Below are positions 54,601-64,000 of a stretch of 64,000 nt of DNA, one piece after another; positions within the stretch are counted from its first letter, which is position 1, and every line of letters begins with the position of its first letter. The DNA is from Collybiopsis luxurians FD-317 M1 (lineage: Eukaryota; Basidiomycota; Agaricomycetes; Agaricales; Omphalotaceae). Below the pieces are notes generated by a model that did no database searches, had not been told where the DNA came from, and saw only the letters and a list, made by a program, of their open reading frames with translations. Both the position numbers and the translations under genes were made by a program. The stretch lies in contig KN834845.1 of the NCBI GenBank assembly GCA_000827265.1, positions 6,874 to 70,873 of the forward strand, read 5' to 3'.

Positions 54601-54946
54601 GGAGCGTGCGAGGGTGGTGGGCGGTGGCGGTGGGGCGAGTGGGGGTGCCGTTTCTAAAAGTAGTTCCTCTGGGGCCGGGAATGGAGGGGGAGGGGGTGGG
54701 AGTGGGAGAAGGGGTGGTGCGAGGGCGCAGAATGTTAGGACCTTGTCTGGGTTTGGGCTGGGAGCTGGAGGTGGGGGTGGGGGTGGAGGGGTGAATGAGT
54801 ATGGGATGGGGGGTGGGGGGAGGGGGAGAGGTGGGAGTAGAGAGGATTCGATATCGGGGAGTGAGGGTGATGAAGATGAGTTTGGGTCTGCTTCGGGGTC
54901 GGGGGCCTCGGCTGGGGGCAGAAGGAGTACGAATGGGTATCGATGA
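51620..54946 (+). CDS. GATA-type zinc-finger transcription factor
   Basis: Three exons: 51620-52447, 52573-52965 and 53945-54946 (phase 0 at both joins), 740 residues. Exon 1 is histidine/proline/glutamine-rich ([16 protein letters not shown]). Exon 2 opens [16 protein letters not shown] after VGLDFDQ. Exon 3 holds the finger [25 protein letters not shown], that is C-x2-C-x17-C-x2-C with TPEWRRGP, followed by the basic tail [14 protein letters not shown] that contacts DNA in this family. The rest is glycine-rich with an acidic serine patch ([18 protein letters not shown]). It is a nuclear regulator binding GATA sites; the specific pathway cannot be told. Intron 1 (125 bases, GTAAGG..GTAG) is good. 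Intron 2 (979 bases, GTGTGT..CACAG) is unusually long and may hide an exon. Confidence 0.85.
52966..53944 (+). other. Second intron of the GATA gene (979 nt)
   Basis: Donor GTGTGT, acceptor CTCTCCCACAG with a GCTAACT branch-like site about 55 bases upstream. Frames on both sides join in phase (SAKR joined to [11 protein letters not shown]). It is several times the usual length here and T/C-rich. Confidence 0.5.
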
Positions 54947-57418
54947 CGTTGGCTTCGTGTACCCTTTTGTTTCGTCCTTTGATTCGTTCGTCTTTGGGAG
55001 CTGTTGGTTACACGCCCTTGTTCTTTTTCAATTCCCAGTTTACCGCCAACTTTGTGTCTGGTTTCTTTTCGTTTTTGTTTTCTGAAAAGCTTTGTCATTC
55101 TCGTTTGTGGTCTGATGTCTGTCTGTATACATGTACCCTGTCGATTCGTTTTGTCTGATTACATATGCCGCTCTTTTTTTTTTACTTGTTGGTATCGTCG
55201 GTTGTTTTTGCCCGTCTCCCCCGTCTTTTATCACATCCACGTAGTTTGACTACCCATATCTTAAATTCATTATTCTACATCCAGATTCTAAATTCGTTTA
55301 CTTAAGTACCTACCTCTACCGTTACTGTTTAGTATTACCAGCCTTCGTACTTACTTCCTCACTCTCACTATTTCGTTCCTCCGACTAAACTCGTCTTTTA
55401 AATTCTGGGTTTTTCCTGCTCGTGATTGCATATCCAAGGTATCTCTATATCGTATCCCAGTATGTCTTTTTTTTTTTATTTTATACCTAAACCATCGATC
55501 GAGGATCTACTGAACATTCGTACAGACGTACAAAAAATTGAACAAGCATATTTTGAAGCCTTTTTCTTTCGAGTCTCGAGATTTCTACTTACTTACATGC
55601 CATACTCGTATATACATATGTACTAACTAGGTGTACAAAAATTTATTTGCTCTTGCCTGCGCAAATATGATGATCTGCCATACTTTAGCTTGGGTTTTTG
55701 TGTATTTTCGAGAGGCGTTTGTCATTGAAAGAGTAGTGTCTAGCGGTAAGCATTCTTCTCGAAAAGCGGTTGTGGCTGCTTGGTCGCTTAGGTATGTAAT
55801 ATCGAAAAAGTCACAGGGGCGGACAGACGTGATAGGTGGACCATTTCAGACCTAGTGGGGTTTGCGAGAGGTACACTCGTCTTTCGCTTTTTAATGATTA
55901 TCATTACCGGTGACGTATCATGAATGGCTAATCCTGTGCTTCACGTACATAGTCGAGTAAAGCTCATTTATCGGCGGTGCAAAGCATAACTTTGTTGTTA
56001 CATACATGCCTGAAATTGAGATAAGACTCTGTTTCGCCAGTCTCGTGGGTCCGGAACGTTCCCTCTGACGACCAGTGTCCTCCGTGACCCAATTGAGAGT
56101 GTCAAAGCTGCTGCAAACTTAATAATTGCATAACTGAAAAAGATCCCTGCGTTCTCAAGGCCAGATACCGTAAATTTAGCTACTTGAATTCAAGAGGGGC
56201 CGCAACTTACACGGGCAGGCAAGTTGAAGACATTTATTCGACAGCAGTGGAAAAATAGGAACTCGAAATGCAATTGCAAGTTGCAGCTCACGGCATACCG
56301 ACCTGAAGCTTCAGCGACTAGAAGCACTCGTTGTTCAGCAGTCGCGCAATAATTACGAGAAAGTGTACCTACCATCCAGGCACTGCTACAGTACCGCACA
56401 CTCGCAAATCTAAATTTCAGGTCCTAGCGTGGAAGCAGGCAATTCAAAGTCAAGGTGTACCTCGCACTATCTATGATAATCATGCAAGACTTTGCCTGAG
56501 TTACAACGAATGGGTTGCCTTGCGAGTTGAGATGAAATTACCTACTGTACCTGCGGAGTAGCGGAAACGGAAAATTCCGAAATATGCTAGTCTTCATATG
56601 GTTCGGTGAACCTCGAGTCTTGGGTTATCATTCTTCTGAAGGCTGAAGAGCAACAGCTCCCGTCACAGTTTTCTGATATTCACTGTGCGTTCAAATTAAA
56701 GTTTTTTCCTTACCCGTTTTGTACATGATTAATATCACGAACTTTGAAGACGAGCCACCCATGGGGAAAGTGTTAGTGGGGCAAGTTTAAGTACCCATAA
56801 GGGTTACGTTAGAGGCCAGAACAAGGCGCCGGGCGCTAACTTGAATGACGCTCCCCCAACGGCCCCCATGTCTAATCGTTGCCAGGAGAGACGTTACTGC
56901 TCAACGTGTACATTCTCCTCCCTGAATTGAGGGAACCGAGCTTTCTAAGCCAGCTGCCAGAACTAAAATTAGAAAGACGTTGGAACCTCAATGCCCCGTA
57001 GGTGCCCGTGAAATACTGTAGGTGTGGTGTGTTCTTGGACAATCTCATGATTTTTCATCTTTGAATGAGTCCATTGCACAGGTTCCCGATGAACAGTTGA
57101 GCTTCCTAATAATATCGGCCGTGAGGTATTTCTTGGCGGTAGCAATGTGCAAGTTCGGGCGAAAAAATGCTGTTGACTCCCTACAACTATCTGTCACAAG
57201 TATGTCGTGCTGGCTGATCTGAATCTGCTTCTTCCTCATTTTTATTTCTCAATCATCAAGCCGGGACGGTCGATATAACAACTCTTTTGCCGGGTCCCAA
57301 GTCGACCACGCTACAAAATATTCGCTACCCTATATATTCTCTTGGTTCGCAACCAGTCAAGTTGAACTCAGGCTGGCGGTGTTTTATCGAGTGAGGCAGT
57401 CCTTTTGCGTAGTAATTG
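54947..57418. other. 2.5 kb gene-free stretch
   Basis: T-rich 3' region of the GATA gene up to about 55650, then no recognisable gene. A TATATATTCTCTTGG box near 57330 precedes the next open frame. A 66-codon frame (57022-57222) ends MSCWLI but has no recognisable domain and its last four residues are not a usual CaaX box. Confidence 0.4.
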
Positions 57419-57682
57419 ATGTCCCTCGCAGTCTCGAAGGACGATTACGAAGCAGGCAGCTTGCGATACGATTCCTATCCCTGCGGACTGAACAGCGATG
57501 GAATACATCTCATAATCCAAAAAACTGGGCCAGTTTCTTCACAGTCCTCGGGCTTCAACTCCCTTCTTGGCTTCAACACAGGTAACGTTCCTCCGTTAAC
57601 CGATCAACGAGAGAACCTTCATCGGACGGTCGTCACGATACGTTTACAAGTACAAAAGGACAAGGGAAGGATAGTGCTTTAA
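57419..57682 (+). CDS. Hypothetical small protein frame upstream of a kinase-like remnant
   Basis: 87 codons starting MSLAVSKDDYEAGSLRYDS, hydrophilic, with no signal peptide or known motif. A GTAACG after GFNTG (57582) could be a donor. It lies about 90 bases after a TATA-like box and about 1 kb before the kinase-like catalytic loop at 58760, so it may be the first exon of that gene. Confidence 0.3.
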   Translation: MSLAVSKDDYEAGSLRYDSYPCGLNSDGIHLIIQKTGPVSSQSSGFNSLLGFNTGNVPPLTDQRENLHRTVVTIRLQVQKDKGRIVL

Positions 57683-57829
57683 TCTGCGGTCGACCAACTG
57701 CATTTGATGAACCTGTCCCTGTGTCACTTTACCTCACTGCTTTCGATTCCAACACAATATTTCCCACTCGCTCCCATATGCACAAGATTTTCCGGCCTTC
57801 TGAAAGCTTCTCGATGCTATGACCATGTT

Positions 57830-59006
57830 TCACCTTCGCGCAGGGCCTTCGATGAGGTTTCACGAGATGAAGGAATCTTCTTAGTACTCCCATATCTTCC
57901 TTGAAGAGATGGAGATTGGCAGCAGTGGAGCTGAGCCATACTCACTAGTCATTTACTATTGGCTCGCAAAAGTCGGGAAGAAGTTGCATGTTCCTCGAAT
58001 GAAAAACCGACACGTGTATACGAATTTTCTGTTTTCTTTCAGAAACAGGTTAGTTGGTAATGATCGTATAGTGTACATACTGTAGGAGCTCAAATGAACA
58101 TCGTAATTGCAGGGTACGCGGATGTCCCGAATGTCGAAACACTGGTATCAATCCCTTTCCATGTCCATAGGACAAATGATACTGATGTGCTTGATGTTGG
58201 CCCCCGTGCTATGTGTACTTTACGCCTTATCTTGCTTCACCTCCTGAACCTTCTTTTTACCTCCGATTAGCATCTTCAAGAGCGGAATCAGCCTTATTAT
58301 CCTTTCTCGACATCGTATCTCAACTCCGGTGGAGTCAAGATTCTGTTTGTTGGATGCGGGACCCCGCGGCGTAATATCTAACTACCTATCTATGGGTGTC
58401 AACTGAGTAAAGCTGAAAACATAGGGTAGGACACGATATTGTACTGATGGGGTCCAGTTCTTGAACAGCCAGCTTACAGCACTCCCTATACAATCATACA
58501 ACTAAGTATGTACACTAGGAAGTACGACGTGGACAATGTCCTAGGCAATCCTAATCAAAAAACTTGATTATCAACTTACACCGTGGTATAGGATAGCAGT
58601 GCACCAGGTAGCCAGCAACCTTTACAAGTTAATATTGCTTCTGCACTGTCCTTATTTATGGTAGGTATGTGGTAATTATGCCTGACACATCCAAAGACTA
58701 TACACTATATCACAAGTTGTCTGACATAGTCCAATCTTGCGAGAAGGTTGTCAAGACTGCAAATAATCTGCATGATGCTGGGGTTTTTTACGGGATGCTC
58801 GGGATGTTAATATCTTGGTTCCGCACGCACTCGGACTTGCACCTGCACTCCTTAGGATTTTGATTTGGGGAGAGGGGAGTTGGGAAATGAGATATCCGGG
58901 AAATGTCAGCGTTGTTGACATCCGAAGGTCGTCGGATGTTGAGGAGGGTGGCAAGATTGCAATTCAGCATGACGAGGTTATAGGTTCTGTTTTACTCATA
59001 GAGTAG
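57830..59006 (+). pseudogene. Protein-kinase-like pseudogene, copy 1
   Basis: Fragments in different frames: AFDEVSRDEGIF (57850), GSSGAEPYSLVIYYW (57930), then VVKTANNLHDAG (58745) followed by a catalytic-loop-like stretch. One base short, GGGATGCTCGGGATGTTAATATC would read as the G-D-A-R-D-V-N-I loop typical of kinases. A further segment reads RYPGNVSVVDIRRSSDVEEG and IAIQHDEV. The arrangement matches kinase-like proteins common in Agaricomycetes. A frameshift in the catalytic loop and stops between blocks make it non-functional. The same order of blocks recurs at 62230-62720. Confidence 0.42.
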
Positions 59007-60266
59007 AGGGGCAACTTAGGCGACCAGAGCCTAAACTCACTTTACAAAATTACCAGATTTTCCATATAAAGGGCTCCAGTTTGTGCTCATGAAATCGATC
59101 CACCCGAATACTACCCCTCTGTGCGCCTACTACTTCATCCACTATCCCTGCCCGCTCGCGGCACTACTGCGACCCTCGGCACGCTGGTTGCTGGTGTCAT
59201 AGTTGCTGGTTGTCGAGTATATAGCCCTTTGCTTTCCGTTGGCTCTGAGCTTGGGTCGCAGTACACCGGTATTATTTATTTGTAGTGCTTAGATTTACGT
59301 CGATCTTTTTATCCAGCGAGTTGCGCCCCAGAATTTACCAATTTGAAGTTCCACTGGCAGCGACCTGCACTGTGGCCGCCGTACAGTCTGATAGGAGGCA
59401 GGACAAATAGAATACCATAGGTAGATACAACATATTCGCGGTGTAAATTCTCTATCAAAATCAACTGTGCATTCAGAACTTGTCACTACTTGCTCCCCTT
59501 GATCTTAATTGAGGACTCGGAGAGAAGCCGCGCGATATCTGGAAAATGTCAGCTACTTATGTTGGTCACCAAAAGTCACCAAATAACAGCGGCTGTCGGG
59601 TCAAGAGGGATGGGATGCAATGTGTTGATTGCATGGTTCCGATTGTCTAGGCGGTGTAGACGGCGGCACTATTTCCGGGATCTGATCAGCAAGTAGCGTG
59701 TGAATGAGTTACTTGAGTTACACCTTAATTTTTTCGAATGTCCCCAAAATGAAAACAGTATGAAAGTGGCACGCTCTGCCACTTATCAACGCCCAGCTCA
59801 CCGACGAATATTTATGGAAATGTCAAAGCAAATTATATTACATTTACGCTATATACCCGTAGTATACTACAAAAAGCCAAGCAGCTCTACTTGGATTTGA
59901 TGATGACCTACGCCACAGTTCTGAAGTGGCTGCTCAGAATGCACATTCCATTTCTGTGAAGAAAACGGAACCGCATGGATCGAATCAACTGTTGTTGGAT
60001 TGAGATGATCAACGTCGCTTGCTGTGAATGCCGCTAGCTTTCTTTAGTAATGGTTCCTCAAAGTATTTTTGACCCTATACAGCACACGTTGTACCATATC
60101 CAACGGCATGCGCTTCTACCTTGGTATCTAAGATTATAAAAGGAAAGCAAAGTTTGAGCATGGGCGAGATTCGGTTTCCTTCCTTCCTTTCTTCCCTCTC
60201 CATTTGCTCGTTATGTTAAAAGCTGAAACAGAATCTGCGTTAGTTATTCTCTCCCTCATTTGTCTC
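59007..60266. other. Gene-free
   Basis: No gene is recognisable. Short frames at 59490-59696 and 59700-59900 have no motif. Confidence 0.4.
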
Positions 60267-61817
60267 CATTTATGGAACATCAAGTAGACGCTCAGGTAGC
60301 ACCTTGTTCATTGCAGCCTTGGGTAAGTACTATCTACTCAACTCTTGAACTGCCTTGAGCCTGAACCTCGTCTCATATGGAAAGTCCTTCTTAATTACGA
60401 CCATCTCCTCACTTTGGGCAAGTTCACATCTATTTTCATACCGACCACATGCTTACACTCTGGCATTAGATTCCGAAATACGACTATTATGGAAACGTAC
60501 AAAAAACGCTGGCGCATATGTATTCTTTCTTAACCGATATATTGCATTTTTTGGGAATATTGTTCCCGCCTTCTCGTTGTTCTCAACCTCCCTAACGGCT
60601 TCGGTGAGGAAGATTTAACCTATTCCGATAGCACTGCGGAACACTGACGCCGCCTTAGAGGTCTGTCATTTGCAACCATGATCCGAAAGGAGTGATCTTC
60701 ATTATTGAATAGTTGCCGCTCCCTGGAGATATACCATCAGGTATTTCAATCAGTCATGCAAGGCATAGTAACTGGTTGGTTGGCTTCACCCATCGTTCAC
60801 CAACTTTCATTGGACTCAGTATCCTCCATCGGTAGCAATATTTGCACTGCGAGTATATGCATTGTACGGGCAACGAAAAATCATTCTGGTCATTTTTATG
60901 ACTGTTGCAATTCTAGGGACAGCTACAAGTATCATCGTCAGTCCAATATTTCTTCAGTTTGAAATAACTGACAATCAATGGGCCGGGATATAGCTCACTT
61001 TCTTCAGCCAAGATCCGTCCACACCTCCGGATCAGGGTTGTCACCTCTTCCTGAGTTCAGCAGAGTGAGTTGATTTTTTAATCATTAGGAAGTTCAAATT
61101 CATTGCCAGTTCAGTGCCAGCAGTACAAAGTAAAATTTTATTATATCATGATGAAATCTAACATGTGGATCAAACAGAAGTAGCGATAGGATGGGAAGGC
61201 CTTTTGATAGTGGATTCATTGCTGTTCAGTCTAACTTTACGAAAGGCATATCAAATATGCCGTGAAAATGGGACAGTCTGGATAGGAAAATCACTTTTAT
61301 TTGTCTTTTTCCGAGATGGTGAGATAAAACTGGCACCCGTAGGTTCGAGGGATGACAATACTGATTCAACCGACATCGCAGGATCTATATATTTCTTGTG
61401 AGTATTCTATTCTGAAGCGCAGCGAAGGAATTTGACTTCAAGAATGAAGAATCATGACTTTGTGCAACGTAGCAAACATAATTTCCCTCCACGTGAGCAA
61501 GCTGAAAGTATTTGTCTATAAGTTTTCAGCTAACTGTTCACTTAAATTAATAGATCCCTGGTGTAAGTCCATATTAATCTATATTAATGTTTCTTTGACA
61601 TACCAGTTTCAAACAGCCTTTGCAAGGAAATCTGTCGGCTTTTGTTGGATGGTACACACTTTTAACTCAAAGCATGTGTATGCACAGCTAACTGAGAAGT
61701 GCATACAGCCTCTCCGTAATACTGATGTCGCGAATGATTCTCAACCTGCACGAAGCGGCGGAGACAGGTATTTACACCAGTTATAGGGATACTTTGTCTG
61801 ACTTCGAGGCGAAATAG
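60267..61817 (+). CDS. DUF6533-family multi-pass membrane protein (model incomplete)
   Basis: Recognisable exons: 60385-60417 and 60470-60603 joined by a 52-base GC-AG intron to give NYDHLLTLDSEIRLLWKR then GAYVFFLNRYIAFFGNI, the DUF6533 signature; 60713-60774 (CRSLEIYHQVFQSVMQGIVT); 60836 to about 60990 (ALRVYALYGQRKIILVIF); to 61063 (GCHLFLSSAE); 61178-61318 (VAIGWEGLLIVDSLLFSLTL); 61382-61397 (SIYF); 61450-61492 (LIMTLCNVANIISLH); and a last exon ending at TAG 61815-61817 (MSRMILNLHEAAETG). This order is that of fungal DUF6533 proteins of unknown function with about seven helices. Uncertain points: the start (ATG 60274 is only a candidate), the join before 60713, and an in-frame TAG at 60991 that is either intronic or a lesion. 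Confidence 0.6.
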
Positions 61818-62129
61818 TATTGAGCCTCGTCTCTGATATTGAGTAGTAATGCCAATCCAAATAATGTACACTCTTTTATTCTACTTCACTATATTTAGAT
61901 GTGGAAAGTCCCGTAGCTGGCTTCTAAAAGAAGATGGATAGACTTAGGCGAGGCTTCCATGTACCGCCTGAACTTTGCCGCAATCTTTCAGCCAAGCTTG
62001 GCTCGGACTATACTGTAACGCTAGCAGCCTCTTGGCCTTGGCCTAAATGGTGTGAGTTGTAAGTCGGAACTGCTGTCGGCCACGACGTCGGCGGTTAAAG
62101 CAACGGAATAACTACCTTGTCATCGCCAG

Positions 62130-62720
62130 AAGAAGTCTGGCTTTCCCTCTATATTTCTTCCCGCATGTTACTTTGGACTGTCAAGGTCTTTAATTTTCAA
62201 TTTACAAGCAATGTCATGCAGGAAATGTCGAAGGAAGGGTCTTCAATGAGGTTTCACGGGATGAAAGAGTCTTCTCCGTACTCCGATATCCTCCTATGTT
62301 TTCTTTCAGAGATGATGGAGATCGGTAGTAGTGGAGCTGAGCCATACATACTAACCATTCACCATCGGCCTGCAAAAATGGGAAGATGTTGGATTGTCCT
62401 CGAATGAAAAACCGACACATGCATACCAACTTTTTATGTGTTCTCCTTTCAGAAACTGGGTAGTCGCTAATAATGAGTCCAAGCTGTACTACGACTCATC
62501 TTCAATTTTTTGAAGAGGTTGTCAACACTGTAAAGAAGCTGCACGATGCTGGGCTTGTTCATTGGATGTGCGGGTTGTCAATATTTTGGTTCGAAAATTG
62601 ACCGCACGCGGGGAGAAGAGGAGCAACAAAAGTAATCAGGAAATGTCGAGATCGAAAGCTTGTCGGGTGTTAAGGAGAGTTTACAATTCACCATGACGAG
62701 GCCATGATTCCTAGTTTGTA
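62130..62720 (+). pseudogene. Protein-kinase-like pseudogene, copy 2
   Basis: It has the same blocks as copy 1: FNEVSRDERVFSVLRYPP (62250), a GSSGAEPYILTIHH block (62325), RMKNRHMHTNF, then EEVVNTVKKLHDAGLVHW (62515). Immediately after this the H-x-D loop is broken at the same base as in copy 1: CATTGGATGTGCGGG reads H-W-M here but would give H-W-D-V-R with one more G. A stop follows shortly. The end near 62690 retains TIHHDEA. Shared breakage suggests that the gene was already dead when duplicated, or that I misplace a splice site. Confidence 0.42.
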
Positions 62721-63180
62721 AAAGTAATAGGTCCAATATATGTCAATTTGGGATTTGCCAAACATTTGAGTGGGTGCCCAGGTTTAACGCTGCTTATAAC
62801 TTCATGCTAGATTTTGACGACCTTGTTCGAGATTTGTAACATCAAGTAGAAAGATTATTTACAATCTACAGAAGATTCTCCATGATGATGATCGCTAAGT
62901 ACGTATCGTAGAAGATGCTGTTGTATCACTACGGGCTCCCAATGTTTGTAGAGACCCTCCGGCAACCGCTGACTTGTCTAAGATAGTACCCGCTGCTTCA
63001 CGGAGATTGAGAATAAGCTTAGCTCCCTAAGTATGAGAGTAAAAGATGGTCAAGGATCGCAAATAGAGTCAAGGACAACTACATATATATTTACGGCGAA
63101 AGAGTAAGCCGCAACAACCCATCTACCGAATGCCAAATTAAGCAGCTTGGAAAACAGAATGCAGAACTTTCAAAACTCAC
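62721..63180. other. Gene-free
   Basis: No gene is recognisable in this short interval. Confidence 0.35.
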
Positions 63181-64000
63181 GGTATGGAAATACCTCCGAG
63201 GGTGGGCTGTAAGACCATTGTCAACATTGCAACCAATACAGCCGCTGATGTAAAATTGTAATAAATATAGCTGACAGTAAGAGTGCTGTTTGAACTTACA
63301 AAAGACCCTGCATATTTGTTATGTAAAAATGGGAATTGGATAGATTGGCCTGAGGGCTAGCAACCTGAAACTTACAAGAAAAAGAAAATAGTTCCATCTC
63401 GGATAAAATATGTAATAACATATTCGGGGGGAGAATTTCCATTGATATTTACATGTTGATCAGCATTACGATTCCAACTAACAAACCATAATTGCCAAGG
63501 AGCAGATTTGAAACATTTATAAGCCATGAGGCAGAAAAAGATACCTGACAGAAAGCTCAGGTAAGTTTTGAACATTTTGTGCATCAAGAACTGTTCTACC
63601 GGAAACACAGAGATTAGGAATGCTGATCATTCAGTCAGTTTTCCGTGACAAGAACGAAAAATGGATTCGCTTACTATGATGCTAAAGTGAAGTGAAGTGA
63701 TGGAAGCTGTCCAAATGCACATCCGGGGAACACCCGCTCAATGTCTGGAATTAAGAGTTCCAGAGCATCAAGGTCAATAAGTGGTACCCTGGTTTCCAGT
63801 ATAACGCTGTTTACACTTCCCCAGAGCTCTGCCTAGATGCAAAAGCATTGAAATGCCAGATTTCTGTACTGTTACTGGACACTTACAACAAATTCACCTG
63901 AAATAATAGACCGAGTTGGTTTCACTTCAAATGATCCTGTGGAAATTTCACGTACCTATCGTAAGGAACACAATTAGGGCAAGAACTAGAACAAGATATT
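63181..64000 (-). CDS. Second DUF6533-like membrane protein, partial at window edge
   Basis: On the minus strand, 63608-63372 reads through a membrane helix (FKTYLSFLSGIFFCLMAYKC) into YVITYFIRDGTIFFFL, matching the RDG-x-I-Y-F-L stretch of the DUF6533 gene at 60.3-61.8 kb. A donor GTAAGT follows. Further on, 63250-63180 reads TSAAVLVAMLTMVLQPTLGG, a plausible last helix region. Upstream parts (GCAFGQLPSLHF near 63720; LVLVLALIVFL near 63990) suggest that more helices continue off the window. Exon borders are not resolved. Confidence 0.38.

Noticed and set aside
54571..55098. 175-codon minus-strand proline-rich frame opposite the GATA finger
   Set aside because: It is the complement of glycine-rich coding sequence; the plus-strand finger motif decides the real frame.
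61340..61352. GGTTCGAGG, similar to a tRNA T-loop
   Set aside because: No matching acceptor, D or anticodon arms around it; it lies in an intron of the DUF6533 gene.

Overview
The window reads as genomic DNA of a mushroom-forming basidiomycete (Agaricomycetes, probably Agaricales; species not identifiable from sequence alone). The grounds are small 50-65 nt introns, six-exon STE3-type receptors, fungal NACHT NTPases, DUF6533 membrane proteins, secreted arylsulfotransferase-like proteins and Ty1/copia elements. I found no rRNA, tRNA, CRISPR or prokaryotic feature. All models were read by eye.

Layout. 1-11.8 kb is a decayed, CpG-starved transposon graveyard. It holds a NACHT pseudogene split by a copia element, which was itself invaded by CATCAGGAAAAAT-ended palindromic elements. 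It also holds two decayed fragments of the gene that is intact at 23.7 kb, one of them split by a solo LTR with perfect target duplications. 12-15 kb carries a younger NACHT copy killed by in-frame TGA codons. 16.4-22.2 kb is a near-full-length copia element on the minus strand with GTGTC target duplications, seven in-frame TGA codons and an assembly gap. 23.7-27.0 kb is a large low-complexity protein gene (gene A). 28.2-38.1 kb is the core of the window: four tandem STE3-type pheromone receptor genes, three intact and one with a nonsense codon, sharing promoter blocks. The second receptor arose in a segmental duplication that also copied the end of gene A. 38.7-47.1 kb holds two tandem secreted arylsulfotransferase-like genes, the second inactivated. 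47-51.6 kb is mostly empty apart from F-box/LRR-like remnants. 51.6-54.9 kb is a GATA zinc-finger factor. 57-64 kb holds two kinase-like pseudogenes and two DUF6533-type membrane genes.

How it fits together. The receptor array is the kind of locus found at, or derived from, the B (pheromone/receptor) mating-type region. I found no CaaX pheromone precursor, so its mating role is open. The transposon-rich left arm shows one dominant mutational signature, CGA to TGA, consistent with deamination at methylated CpG. The same signature appears in the NACHT gene, the copia element and one arylsulfotransferase copy, but not in the broken receptor.
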